From Actinoplanes solisilvae (lineage in GTDB: Bacteria > Actinomycetota > Actinomycetes > Mycobacteriales > Micromonosporaceae), in the NCBI RefSeq assembly GCF_003999975.1, contig NZ_RJAC01000021.1, positions 109,213-173,212 on the forward strand: a stretch of 64,000 bases of DNA, written 5' to 3'. Within the stretch, counting starts at the first letter, position 1. The number at the start of each line of letters is the position of its first letter. Under the pieces are notes generated by a model. It was not told the DNA's origin and did no database searches. It saw only the letters and a program-made list of their open reading frames with translations. Below, piece by piece: positions 26,057-35,248 of this stretch. Made by a program: the position numbers and the translations under genes.

Positions 26057-26695
26057 TGCGTGAAGGTGCAGCCCTTCAATCTGCTCGACGAGCCACCCGC
26101 GTCGCGCGGCGTCGCGCGCCATCGCTTCGTACGGCGGACCGAACAGCAGATAACCGCATGGGTTGGTGTCCCAGCCGAGAGGCACGGGCACCAGTTCCTC
26201 GTAGTAACTCAGCGGCAGTCGAGGTTGCTCAGCGGACACCGCTCGGCGCACATCGGCGTCCGGGAACATGGGTGCGACGTCCTCTTCGTCCCACCATGCC
26301 GTCCACTGCGGCAGCCGCCCGTCGACCACCTTCGGGCGCAGAAACTCCAAGAGTTCCAGCGTCGCCACAGGCGTAGGGCCGGGCACTGACGGCAATGCCG
26401 CATCGACGAAGAGGCACCCGGCAACAGGGCGCGGCGCCGAGGTGACGATGACAGGAACAAACAGACCGGCGTTGCTGTGCGCCACGATCACGATCGGCTG
26501 ATCAGCCGGTAGCTGGTCGATGGCCTCCCGAGTGACCCGGGAAACCTCTTTCCAGAACGGTGGTCCGGCATTGGCGACGCCCACGAGGCTCGGCACCGTC
26601 GTCACCGCGCCACTGACGTCAAGTCTGGTCTTTATCGGTGCCCACGTCCGCGGACCGACCGATGGACTGTGCACGAGAACGAAGGCGGGATTCAT
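26057..26695 (-). pseudogene. Alpha/beta hydrolase with lost 3' end
   Basis: From ATG 26695 the reverse strand reads a normal hydrolase: MNPAFVLVHSPSVGPRTWAP (oxyanion region), IVIVAHSNAGLFVPVIV (nucleophile elbow HSNAG), RPVAGCLFVDAALPS, GWLVEQIEGLHLHAL with the catalytic-histidine region. After HAL, where homologues end with a short helix and a stop, the frame runs without stop through the antisense of the 25583-26056 gene into the PL11 remnant and only stops at 24347 (about 783 codons). I read this as a 3' truncation at the junction near 26056. The core may still be translated as a fusion. Confidence 0.65.
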
Positions 26696-26902
26696 CGGAT
26701 CACCATGCCCCGGCCTCGTCGACACAATCCACCCCGGTTGTCACGCTGAGGCTGAACAGACCGGCAGTCACGCGGCGGCGAGAACCGCTGCGTCGGCCAT
26801 TGGCACTTCAACACGTCGGGCAGCCTGACGCCGATGAACGAGCGTCACCGCCCGTTGAATCGCCGCGCCCGCTCAGCGGCAGGTCCGGATGCCGTCCAGG
26901 CG

Positions 26903-27439
26903 TCAGAGTTCGGCGAAGTATCGGATGAACCACGTTTCGTTTCGATCACCAAAGACCCACTGGTTCGGCCCGTCGTACCCGGTCTGGAGGATGCCGTGGG
27001 GGACGGAACGATAGCCAAGGTCGGTCAGTGCCTCTTCGACCCGGGCGCGGTCGTCGAGGTGCAGCGGCGGCGCGGGCACCGTCAGGGTGTCTGGCGACAG
27101 CGAATCTCGTCCCGCCCAGCATGTGGCTAGGTTGCCGAAGTTGCTCACGCCCACGATGACCGGAAAGCGGATACGGGTGCGCTTGGCGCGTGTCGTCGTG
27201 TACTCGGGCGGTATGCGAATCTCGCCGAAGCGGGAAGAATCCTGGTGCGCTCCCTGCCCGGGGATGAGCGGGCCGCCGAAGATGTCACTCAACCGCGTCG
27301 TGAGCTGCTCGAATCGCAGTTGCGTCGCCGCGCGGTCGAAGTCGCGGGGAAACTCCAGGCCCACCGCTTGCCCCAGTGCTCCGGGCTCGTCGAGGGCTCG
27401 CAGCACCGCCAGCCACTCCGACTCGTCATGAACCACCAT
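26903..27439 (-). CDS. Hypothetical protein (178 aa)
   Basis: Acidic soluble protein: HDESEWLAVLRALDEPGALG, VGLEFPRDFDRAATQLRFEQ, RIRFPVIVGVSNFGNLATC and a C-terminal aromatic block (HGILQTGYDGPNQWVFGDRN, then ETWFIRYFAEL). No known domain is recognised; the size and aromatic tail recall immunity-like proteins but nothing proves this. Start is unsure: ATG 27439 sits 7 nt after TTATCGT (leaderless pattern), while the frame stays open to TTG 27532. Divergent from the GNAT gene. Confidence 0.6.
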   Translation of the reverse strand: MVVHDESEWLAVLRALDEPGALGQAVGLEFPRDFDRAATQLRFEQLTTRLSDIFGGPLIPGQGAHQDSSRFGEIRIPPEYTTTRAKRTRIRFPVIVGVSNFGNLATCWAGRDSLSPDTLTVPAPPLHLDDRARVEEALTDLGYRSVPHGILQTGYDGPNQWVFGDRNETWFIRYFAEL

Positions 27440-27719
27440 GCCTGGGACGATAACGGTGACCGCGGCTGCGGAGCCATCTGATTCTCGGCAGTTCAGTGTG
27501 AGGCGGGCGCCCGGGCCGGCCACCGTGCGCAACCGAGGGCCGGCACCTGAGATCGTGGCTCCATCTCAGACCTGATCGGCTCGTCCGCTGCGCTGAGGAC
27601 TGTGCTGAGGACTGGTCCGATCCGCCACGCTCGATGCCATGAATCACCGCGCAGCTCTGTTGCCAATAGTTTGCAATAAGATCGCGGTCTGAAGAATCGC
27701 CGAGCAAGGTGGGACGATC

Positions 27720-28397
27720 GTGCAGCACGAAGTAGAGGCAACCGCAGGAAGCGCGAACTCTCCCGACGCCCTGCCGCGCTTGGTCAGTGCGTGGGTCCAC
27801 GGTTGGGCCATCTCTCGCGGAACGCCCGCACCCACCGCATTTCCGGGTGGCTGGCGTGTCGACGTGGGGCTACGTGCGCACCGCATGCGCTACGTGCTTC
27901 ACGACCGGGACGAGCAGGCGTTGGCGCGGCTCGGCGCCCGTCACAACGCCCCTGGGACATGGATAAAGGCCGCCACGGAACCGGCGTACCTGCGCGCCGC
28001 TCTTCCCCCCGAGTGGAAGACGGCAGAGCCCTGCTACCTCATGACCGCGGCATACCGTGCCGCCTCCGACGAACCTTCCCCGCCATACACCACAAGCGTC
28101 CAGATCGACGGCCAGGTCATCAGCGCTGCGATCCTCGGTCACGAGGGGCAGATCGCGGCGTCCGGCAGGCTCGCGGTCGCGGGCCCGTTCGGCATCGTCG
28201 ACCAGGTCGAGACCGCGCCCGAACACCGGCGCCGCGGGCTGGGCAGCGCTGTCATGCGCACGCTGGCACTCCACGGCCTTCAGTTCGGCGCCGACTCCGG
28301 CGTGCTGGTCGCCACCGACGACGGTCGCCACCTTTACGAAACCCTCGGCTGGAGAGTGGCTGCGCCCATCGCCGCCGCGTACGTTCCGGAGCAGTGA
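27720..28397 (+). CDS. GNAT family N-acetyltransferase
   Basis: A 225-residue protein with an N-terminal extension (SAWVHGWAISRGT, GWRVDVGLRAHRMRYVLHDR) and a C-terminal GNAT domain: AVAGPFGIVDQVETAPEHRR, RGLGSAVMRTLALHGL (acetyl-CoA loop RRGLGS) and GVLVATDDGRHLYETLGWRV. The domain order matches the two-part GNAT proteins common in actinobacteria. Substrate unknown. GTG 27720 is the first start in frame; the ~280 bp upstream to the divergent gene hold the promoters but no clear boxes. Confidence 0.83.
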   Translation: MQHEVEATAGSANSPDALPRLVSAWVHGWAISRGTPAPTAFPGGWRVDVGLRAHRMRYVLHDRDEQALARLGARHNAPGTWIKAATEPAYLRAALPPEWKTAEPCYLMTAAYRAASDEPSPPYTTSVQIDGQVISAAILGHEGQIAASGRLAVAGPFGIVDQVETAPEHRRRGLGSAVMRTLALHGLQFGADSGVLVATDDGRHLYETLGWRVAAPIAAAYVPEQ

Positions 28398-28482
28398 TGC
28401 CGAAGGCTGAGCGGCACCTGGACCGCGCAGCCGAGGCCGGGGTGGAGCCTGACGGATTAGGCTCCACCTGGCAGTGGGGCAG

Positions 28483-28840
28483 CTACCCGCCGGCGGCGGT
28501 GAGACCGGGATCGCCGGCCCGGCCCCGGCGGGAGCGCCACGCGCCCACCAAGATGTCGACCAGCAGGAACCCGGCCAGCGGGATGCCGAACAGAGGGATC
28601 ACCCAGCCGAGGGCGATGACGAGCGGGACGCCCACGACGATCGTCCACGGCGGGAGCTGCTGCCACGCGCCACGCGGGACCGGGGGAGCACCGACGAGAG
28701 CGCCGCGGCCTACGCGGGTGGGGCGTCGTTGCCACCACATGCGGTAGCCCCAGACGATCACGCAGAGGACGCCGACCGCGAGCAGAGCCAGCAGCACCTG
28801 GTTGGCCGGCCCGAAAAGGTTGCCCAGGTGCGCGCTGACC
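28483..28840 (-). pseudogene. C-terminal fragment of a PepSY-TM membrane protein
   Basis: The frame reads LGVSAHLGNLFGPANQVLLA, LLAVGVLCVIVWGYRMWWQR, RPPTRV-like basic turn, PWTIVVGVPLVIALGWVIPL and FGIPLAGFLLVDILVGAW to a stop at 28483. HxGxLFGxxNQ followed by a helix ending MWWxRRP is characteristic of the last third of PepSY-associated TM proteins, often linked to iron or copper uptake. The first two thirds are absent; the frame joins a CbiX-like fragment at about 28840. Confidence 0.72.
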
Positions 28841-29015
28841 CCGAGCGAGCACCACCACCTCGTCGCCGTCGGGCACTGCGTCGAGAACGGCGTGCAGCGA
28901 GGGCGCGGCGCCGTCGAGAAAACAGGCGGTGGCTCCGACCGAAGCGGCCAGCCGGTCTACGGCGTCGTGCCGTCGTGATGGGTGACCGAGCGGGCCACCG
29001 GAAGAACGACGCGGC

Positions 29016-29019
<4 letters not shown>
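28841..29019 (-). pseudogene. N-terminal fragment of a CbiX/sirohydrochlorin chelatase-like protein
   Basis: A GTG at 29019 overlaps the btuD stop codon (GTGA). The first frame reads SRVVLPVARSVTHHDGTTP and stops; a shifted frame then reads AVDRLAASVGATACFLDGAA and PSLHAVLDAVPDGDEVVVL. The second part resembles the chelatase fold strand-helix pattern (xGAxxAFLExAxPSLxxAL). It was probably the fourth gene of the cobalamin operon. Frameshift plus loss of the C-terminal part leave it non-functional. Confidence 0.55.
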
Positions 29020-29776
<757 letters not shown>

Positions 29777-29777
<1 letters not shown>

Positions 29778-30760
29778 CAGCGGGTCCCCCCGCGGCGCAG
29801 CAGAAAGGCGAACGCGGGTACGCCGAGGATCGCGGTGAGCACGCCGACGGGAAGCTCGCGCGGCTCGAAGACCGTGCGGGCGGCTGTGTCGACCCAGACG
29901 AGGAAGATGGCGCCGGCGAGAGCGACCACCGGCAGCACGCGGCGATGGTCGGGGCCGGTCAGGAAGCGTACGGCGTGCGGGATGATCAGGCCGACGAAGC
30001 CGATCGCGCCGCTGATGGCGACGAGCACGGCGGTGAGCAGCGCGGTGGTGACCAGCAGCAGCCACCGTACGCGGCCGACGTCGACGCCCAGAGAAGCGGC
30101 GGCCTCCTCGCCGAACGCGAACGCGTTGAGCGCGCGGGCCTTGAGAAGCACGACGCCCAGAGTTGCCGCGAGCGTGGCCGAGGCCCAGGCCAGAGCGGTC
30201 CAGTCGACGCGGGCCAGCGAGCCGGAGAGCCAGAACGTGATGCTCTGCGTGGCGTGCGGCTCGGCCGCCCAGATGACGACGAACGACGTGACGGCCGCGC
30301 AGAGCTGACCGATCGCCACACCCGCGAGCACGACCCGGGTGGGGGACGAGCCGCCGGCCAGGGCTACGACGACGCCGAAGGCCAGCAGGGCGCCGAGGAA
30401 CGCGCCGGCGGTCAGAGCGGCGACGCCGTGGGCCAGGCCGAGCACGATCACCCCTACGGCCCCGAGTGCGGCGCCGGAGGAGACCCCCAGCAGGTACGGG
30501 TCGGCGAGCGAGTTGCGGGTGACGGTCTGCATCACGGCGCCGGTGACGGCCAGTCCCGCGCCGACCACGGCCGCACCCAGGGCGCGGGGCAGCCGCAGTT
30601 GCCACACGATGTGGTCGCGCAGCAGCGGGACGGACGGTTCGGTGAGGCCGAGATGACCGGCGACGACCGTCCACACCGTACCGAGGGACAGGTCGGCCGG
30701 GCCGAGGGTGACGGCCGCGCCGATCGAGAGGATCAGCGCGGCCGTGAGCAGCGTCTTCAG
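29777..30760 (-). CDS. btuC: Cobalamin ABC transporter permease (FecCD type), probable CTG start
   Basis: About 327 residues with roughly ten hydrophobic helices; characteristic blocks are LRLPRALGAAVVGAGLAVTG, NSLADPYLLGVSSGAALGAV, FWLSGSLARVDW, GFVGLIIPHAVRFLTGPDHR and EPRELPVGVLTAILGVPAFA. The N-terminal helix KTLLTAALILSIGAAVTL begins right at a CTG that overlaps the btuF stop codon (CTGA). No ATG, GTG or TTG exists in frame between the btuF tail and residue ~30 of the permease. Initiation at this CTG by coupling is therefore the simplest reading. Confidence 0.82.
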
Positions 30761-31725
30761 CTCAGGGCCCCGGCCAGGTCCTCGACGGCGCTCACGTTGC
30801 GGACGCCGGCCGACGTGGACGAGAACGGGATGACCACGTACTTCTTCCGCTGGACGGCCGGCAGGTCCTTGAGGGTCGGGTTCTTCTCGAGGAACTGCTC
30901 CTTCTTGTCGGCCGGGTCCCAGCTCGCGTCGACCAGCACGATGACGTCGGGGTTGCGTTCGGCCACGGCCTCCCAGCTCGTGTCGCCCCAGTTGCCCTTG
31001 ACGTCGGCGAAGACGTTGGTGACCCCGGCCGCGTCCATGATCATGCCGGGGGCGCCGCAGCAGGCGCCGACGCTGGGGGCGTCGCTGCCGCCGTCCCACC
31101 ACAGGACCTTCGTGGCGGCGGGGGCCTTCTTGAGCCGGCTCTTCTGCTCGGTGATCAGCTTCTCGGCTCGCTCGGGGACGCCGAACAGCGTGGCCACGTC
31201 ACGGATCTCGCCGAACACGTCGTCGAGGCCGAGCTTGGCCGGCTGGCTCCCCTTCGGGCAACCGGCGGGGGAGATGTACGTGCCCACGCCGAGCTTCTGC
31301 CACTCGGCCCGGTCGCCGACGCCCTCGTCGCCGAACGCGCTGCTGAACGAGGCGTAGATGAAGTCGGGGGAGGTCTCGAGCAGCTTCTCCTTCGACGGGT
31401 ACTCCTTGGCCAGCACCGGGATCTTCCCGTACGCGTCCGCGAAGTCGGGGAGCACCTTGTCGTCGAGGTAGGCCGTGCCCGCCATCCGGTCCTGCAGGCC
31501 GAGCGCCAGCATGATCTCGGTGGCCGACTGGTTCATGGTGACCGCTTTGGCCGGCGGCTTGCTGACCGGCACCGGGGTGCCGCAGTTGGTGATCGGGGCG
31601 GCCTGCGAGGGGGCGGGGGCTTTGTCATCCCTGCCGGAGTTGTCTCCGGAGGCGCAGCCGGTAAGCACGAGCAGAGCGACGACGATGGACGGCGCGAAAA
31701 CGCGCCAGGACACAGGAGACCGCAC
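30757..31725 (-). CDS. btuF: Cobalamin-binding lipoprotein of the ABC importer
   Basis: A protein of about 322 residues. GTG 31725 has GGAAGG nine nt upstream; the frame upstream belongs to the riboswitch region. The signal peptide FAPSIVVALLVLTGC ends in a lipobox cysteine. The mature part has the two-lobe class III binding-protein pattern: PPAKAVTMNQSATEIMLALG, LLETSPDFIYASFSSAFGD, a long linking helix and ERNPDVIVLVDASW. VGACCGAPGMIMDAAGVTNV contains an unusual CC pair. Ligand inferred from the riboswitch to be cobalamin or a cobinamide. Confidence 0.86.
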   Translation of the reverse strand: MRSPVSWRVFAPSIVVALLVLTGCASGDNSGRDDKAPAPSQAAPITNCGTPVPVSKPPAKAVTMNQSATEIMLALGLQDRMAGTAYLDDKVLPDFADAYGKIPVLAKEYPSKEKLLETSPDFIYASFSSAFGDEGVGDRAEWQKLGVGTYISPAGCPKGSQPAKLGLDDVFGEIRDVATLFGVPERAEKLITEQKSRLKKAPAATKVLWWDGGSDAPSVGACCGAPGMIMDAAGVTNVFADVKGNWGDTSWEAVAERNPDVIVLVDASWDPADKKEQFLEKNPTLKDLPAVQRKKYVVIPFSSTSAGVRNVSAVEDLAGALS

Positions 31726-31766
31726 AGCGGACCGCCTTCCAGCACCTCGTGGACGGGTCGTTCGGT

Positions 31767-31919
31767 GCCGTGGCCGGTCTCCTGGCTGACGGGGTGGTGC
31801 GCCGGTGGCCGGCCTTCCCAGGCTCTTGCGAGCCCAGTGACCTTGGGTGGCCTCCAGCTTCCCGATCACAGTGGCGAGGGCCGCGCCGGTTTCTTCACCG
31901 GCTTCCCGAGCACCACGGC
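31767..31919 (-). ncRNA. Cobalamin (B12) riboswitch
   Basis: Reading leftwards, the leader has the P1 arm GCCGTGG (31919-31913), GGGAAGCCGGTG with the paired CCGGCGCGG, the conserved CACTGTGATCGGGAAGC segment, AGGTCACTGGGC, the B12 box CAGCCAGGAGACCGGCC (around 31772-31788) and the closing P1 arm CCACGGC (31773-31767). These are the ordered core elements of the class I cobalamin riboswitch. It ends about 40 nt before btuF, so control could be on ribosome access. High B12 should lower import. Confidence 0.9.
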
Positions 31920-32080
31920 GAGGCCACTGTACGACCCCGCGCCGCCGCCACGCCTGCCGGAGGCGTGATGATCACACGACGCCCGGCCGCCGTCGGTTCC
32001 CGGTTCAGATGAGGTAGAAGTAGTTCGCCCCCAATAATCGACAAGGATTGATATCCGGACAGATCGGTGCGATGCTGCTC

Positions 32081-32094
32081 TGGGAGCGCTCCCA
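32081..32094. promoter_or_regulatory. CebR-type operator upstream of the LPMO
   Basis: TGGGAGCGCTCCCA is a perfect 14-bp palindrome and equals the operator known for CebR, the cello-oligosaccharide-responsive LacI repressor of streptomycetes. It lies 32 bp before the LPMO start. No cebR is in this window; a regulator elsewhere is expected. Confidence 0.88.
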
Positions 32095-32125
32095 TCCCTC
32101 GTCCCCGAAGAATGGAGCTCAGACC

Positions 32126-32773
32126 GTGCATCCCCGAAGATCCCGCCGGTCCGGCCGCGTGTTCGTCCTACTGCTGGCCCTGGTGGCGAGCATGCTGCCC
32201 TTCACCGGCGCGGCCCACGCCCACGGCACCATCGTCAGCCCCGCGTCCCGCGCCTACCAGTGCTGGCAGTCCTGGGGCAACCAGCACATGAACCCGGCCA
32301 TGCAGACGCAGGACCCCATGTGCTGGAACGCGTTCCAGGCCAACCCCGACACCATGTGGAACTGGATGAGCGCGCTGCGCGACGGCCTGGGCGCCCAGTT
32401 CCAGGCGCGCACGCCCGACGGCCAGCTCTGCAGCAACGGCCTGTCCCGCAACGACAGCCTCAACCAGGCCGGCGCCTGGCGGAGAACCAGCATCAGCAGC
32501 AACTTCACGGTGAAGCTGTACGACCAGGCGAGCCACGGCGCCGACTACTTCCGGGTCTACGTCAGCAAGCAGGGGTTCAACCCGGCCACCCAGAAACTCG
32601 GCTGGGGCAACCTCGACTTCATCACGCAGACCGGCCGGTACGCGCCGGCCCAGAACATCTCGTTCAACATCTCGACGTCCGGCTACACCGGACATCACAT
32701 CCTCTTCGTCATCTGGCAGGCCTCGCACCTCGACCAGGCCTACATGTGGTGCAGCGACGTGACGTTCGCCTAG
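32126..32773 (+). CDS. Lytic polysaccharide monooxygenase, AA10 family, secreted
   Basis: A 215-residue protein from GTG 32126 with GGAG eight nt upstream. The basic N-terminus and hydrophobic core (VFVLLLALVASMLPFTGAAHA) form a signal peptide whose cleavage exposes His33 as the mature N-terminus (HGTIVSPASRAYQCW). His33 and His137 (ASHGADYFRVYV) should form the copper histidine brace. Cysteines 46, 66 and 102 and WCSDVTF near the end fit AA10. There is no cellulose-binding module. The CebR operator points to cellulose as substrate or inducer; chitin activity is common in the family and cannot be excluded. Confidence 0.93.
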   Translation: MHPRRSRRSGRVFVLLLALVASMLPFTGAAHAHGTIVSPASRAYQCWQSWGNQHMNPAMQTQDPMCWNAFQANPDTMWNWMSALRDGLGAQFQARTPDGQLCSNGLSRNDSLNQAGAWRRTSISSNFTVKLYDQASHGADYFRVYVSKQGFNPATQKLGWGNLDFITQTGRYAPAQNISFNISTSGYTGHHILFVIWQASHLDQAYMWCSDVTFA

Positions 32774-32782
32774 TGAAGGACC

Positions 32783-32812
32783 GGTCCAGCACATCGTGCG
32801 GTGTGCTGGACC
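32783..32812 (+). terminator. Hairpin after the LPMO gene
   Basis: GGTCCAGCACA (32783-32793) and TGTGCTGGACC (32802-32812) form a perfect 11-bp stem with an 8-nt loop, directly after the LPMO stop. There is no T-run, as is usual for terminators in high-GC actinomycetes. Confidence 0.7.
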
Positions 32813-32826
32813 GCCGAGGAGCGACG

Positions 32827-33345
32827 ATGAAACGCTACTTAGGAGCGGCGGCGATCCTGCTGGTCGCGAGCGCGGGCGCGGTCGTGCTGCGAGCCGACCC
32901 GCCCGACGTGTCCGAGCAGCTGCTGACCCGACTGCGAACCACGCTCGAACAACCGGCCGCGGCGGGGCACAACCACCACGGCACCCAGCCCGCCGTCGAT
33001 GAGAAGACACCGGTGGTGTGCGGGGTCCACGTCTACGGCTTCGAACCCGCCCAGGCCGCTGAGCTGGCTGACGTGCGTACGGTTTATGGCTTTCACCTCT
33101 GCGGGGTCGCCGAGCCGCTCCGACCGTGGGACGTGGCCGTCAAACTGGCCGGGCCGGTGATCGTCGACCTGTCCTCCGACCCGCCGGGCGTCCAGGTCGT
33201 CGAGGCCACCGAGACCATCCGGTACGTCGACCGGCTGCGCGAGATGTTCCCCCCGAAGTACGCGGACCTGGCGTCGAAGGAAGCCCTGACCGCGACCGAG
33301 ATGAGCGACCTGCGCGGCCGCTACGACGACGCGGCCGGCCTCTGA
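32827..33345 (+). CDS. Exported hypothetical protein
   Basis: A 172-residue protein, ATG 32827 behind GAGGAG. The N-terminus KRYLGAAAILLVASAGAVVL is a signal peptide or anchor. A His-rich linker (AAGHNHHGTQPAVDEKT) leads to a compact domain TPVVCGVHVYGFEPAQAAEL, VRTVYGFHLCGVAEPLRPWD, AGPVIVDLSSDPPGVQVVEA with two cysteines that may pair. The end is helical (RYVDRLREMFPPKYADLA). No family recognised. It follows the LPMO after a hairpin, so it may be only partly co-transcribed. Confidence 0.72.
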   Translation: MKRYLGAAAILLVASAGAVVLRADPPDVSEQLLTRLRTTLEQPAAAGHNHHGTQPAVDEKTPVVCGVHVYGFEPAQAAELADVRTVYGFHLCGVAEPLRPWDVAVKLAGPVIVDLSSDPPGVQVVEATETIRYVDRLREMFPPKYADLASKEALTATEMSDLRGRYDDAAGL

Positions 33346-33382
33346 CACCCGCAGCCGGTCCGTTGATCACCGTTGTCAGAGG
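33339..33382. terminator. Stem-loop between convergent genes
   Basis: CCTCTGACA (33339-33347) and TGTCAGAGG (33374-33382) are perfect inverted arms 26 nt apart. They contain the stop codons of both convergent genes (33345 and 33376), so the hairpin can end transcription from both sides. Confidence 0.55.
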
Positions 33383-33888
33383 AGCGCGCCCTCCGCCGTG
33401 CTGTGGCCGGCCAGGGCGGCGCGCAGGGTCAGGCGGTGGCGGCGGCGGATCTCGGCCTGCTCGAACGCCTGCCGGTCCTCGGCCGACTCGGGCAGCAGCG
33501 CCGGCACCGGACGCGGCCCGCCATTGTCGTCGACCGCGACCATTACCAGGTGGGAGGTGGCGACGACGGTCGGGGGCACGGCCCGGTCCCAGCGATCAGC
33601 CGTGACCCGTACGGCGACCTCCATCGAACTGCGCCCGGCCCACGTGATGCGCGCCTGCACGTGAACGACGTCGCCGACCCGTACGGCTTGAAGAAAGAGA
33701 GTCTCGTCCATCGCGGCCGTGACCGCGGGGCCGTCGGAGTGGCGGGCCGCCACGACTCCGGCGACCGAGTCGATCAGGTTGAGAATGCGCCCGCCGTGGA
33801 CCGTACCCATCAGGTTGGTGTGGTGCTGGTCCATGATCTGCGACAGCGTCAGTTCCGAGGCCGACGGGGGTCGCCCGTGATCGGTCAT
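33376..33888 (-). CDS. Acyl-CoA thioesterase, hotdog fold
   Basis: A 170-residue single hotdog-domain protein. MDQHHTNLMGTVHGGRILNL is the N-terminal motif of YciA/BACH-type thioesterases, with the Asn/His and the long helix DSVAGVVAARH. VRVGDVVHVQARITWAGRSS and MEVAVRVTADRW are the central strands. It hydrolyses acyl-CoA to free acid in the cytoplasm; chain-length preference is not visible. Single gene with ATG at 33888. Confidence 0.9.
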   Translation of the reverse strand: MTDHGRPPSASELTLSQIMDQHHTNLMGTVHGGRILNLIDSVAGVVAARHSDGPAVTAAMDETLFLQAVRVGDVVHVQARITWAGRSSMEVAVRVTADRWDRAVPPTVVATSHLVMVAVDDNGGPRPVPALLPESAEDRQAFEQAEIRRRHRLTLRAALAGHSTAEGALL

Positions 33889-34140
33889 CGTGGCACTTCC
33901 GTTCGTGTTCCCTTGCCTTGCCCGGCAGCGGTAGCCCCGGGCGAGCGCGATCCTAACGCGGCGATCAGGCCCCCTCCGGCACGGAAACTGGCGTTGTGGC
34001 GCGGGTCGCGCGCAGTGCCGACCCGCGAAAAGCCGACAACGTCAGGCCGCTCGCCGCGAAGGCCCAGCCCGCGCGGGCGGCTTTCAGATGGTGGACATGG
34101 ATCTCCGCGAGGCCGCGTTTTGTCGTACGGATGTTCGAAT

Positions 34141-34386
34141 ATGGGCCTCGTGTTGACAGCGATGCGGCAGGTTGGTCAGGACGCGGCGAAGCTCGCCGCA
34201 GCCGATCTGTGGCCGGTGCCCGAGCATCAGATCGCCGATCTGCTGCGCGCGGCCCACCGGCTCGAACAGGCGGCGCTCGTGATGCAAGCGCGGCTGGTGC
34301 GCGAGGCCGACGCGCTGGGTCAGCCCGCGGCGCAGGGCTATCGCGCCACCCACAGTTGGGTGCGCGACCGCCACCAAACACGGGCC
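34141..34386 (+). pseudogene. DUF222/HNH protein, N-terminal fragment
   Basis: From ATG 34141 the frame reads GLVLTAMRQVGQDAAKLAAA, PEHQIADLLRAAHRLEQAAL, QARLVREADALGQPAAQGYR and ATHSWVRDRHQT, the start of DUF222 proteins that normally continue to a C-terminal HNH nuclease (400-500 aa). After about 34386 the homology ends and the frame runs on as non-homologous Ala/Ser/Pro-rich text. The rest of the gene is missing. The 250 bp before it and 340 bp after it hold no gene that I can support. Confidence 0.7.
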
Positions 34387-34727
34387 GCGGCCACGGCGTC
34401 GGCTAGCTCTGGCTCGTCCTCGATGAACGTCACGTACGACGAGGTCGCTCCCTTTGACCGGACCGGCCACTCCAAAGCAGGAAGATCCCGCATTTCGGCA
34501 GCCAACGAGGCTGCCGACCCCTCGCGGCCCCTCACCGCGCCGGACTGCCCGGGCAGCGCGCGGCCGGTCCCGTCGCGAGGCCCGGGACCGGAATCGCCAG
34601 ATGCTCCCATCATGTTGGCCAGCCTGCCAGCGCCCAACAGAGGTAGATAGCCCCGGCTGAAGCCTACGCGAAACGATTGACATCCCACCGTTCCTGAAGG
34701 GCGACGATGAGCTGCAGTCGCCGGCCG

Positions 34728-34937
34728 CTACACGGCTCGCCGCGTCAGATCCAGCACGAGCGCGTCGAATTCTGGCGAATCCTCAAAAGGCTTGACGAGC
34801 CAGGTGCCGTGGTGGGTGATGATCGACGCGGACCACAGCCAGCGGTGTGGATCATCGCTCTCCTTGGCCGGGTCCGCCCACATCTCACACAGTCCCGCGA
34901 ACGCCGGCGGGCCATCCTCCGGGTGCATTCTCTGCAC
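34728..34937 (-). pseudogene. SRAP (YedK/HMCES-like) internal fragment
   Basis: The reverse frame MHPEDGPPAFAGLCEMWADP plus HRWLWSASIIT matches the middle of SRAP-domain proteins, which shield abasic sites in single-stranded DNA. Both the catalytic N-terminal Cys2 part and the C-terminal half are missing; after SIIT the text changes to unrelated HHGTWLVKPFEDSPEFDALV. It is a gene remnant. Confidence 0.6.
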
Positions 34938-35248
34938 CAGTCAAGGCCCTGCGGTCAGATCGTGCAGCCCATCCCTGACACTGGCGCGATCGGGTCCCAG
35001 CGCGATCAGGATCCCAGCGCCGAGGTGAACGTCCCCTTTGAGCAACGCCGCTCTTCAAACGATCGCCGGTATGAGGCGTGCAGCCCAGTCGTCGGTCGTG
35101 GTCACAACCCGACGGTAAGCCTGTACCCGGGTATCAGATGCAAGTCCCGAAACAGGACGCCGCCCCGGGCTCGCCAGGCATCATCGCCGCGTGCAGGCCA
35201 ACCCTGCCGTCGTGGACGACTTGCCTGGGCAGAGCCCGGGTTGGCCGG
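34938..35248. other. Non-coding debris with a possible truncated gene start
   Basis: No supported gene. On the reverse strand a TTACCGT box precedes a GTG at 35105 by about seven nt, opening a 16-codon frame (MTTTDDWAARLIPAIV) that stops at 35055. It looks like the promoter and first codons of a gene whose body was deleted. Confidence 0.35.

Noticed and set aside
29945..31357. 470-codon forward frame over btuC and btuF
   Set aside because: Antisense shadow; its sequence is Gly/Gln/Arg-rich and it crosses two identified genes.
34084..34688. Reverse frames in the region after the DUF222 fragment
   Set aside because: One stretch (TSSYVTFIEDEPELADAVA) looks protein-like, but it has no start, no family and is too short to support a gene.
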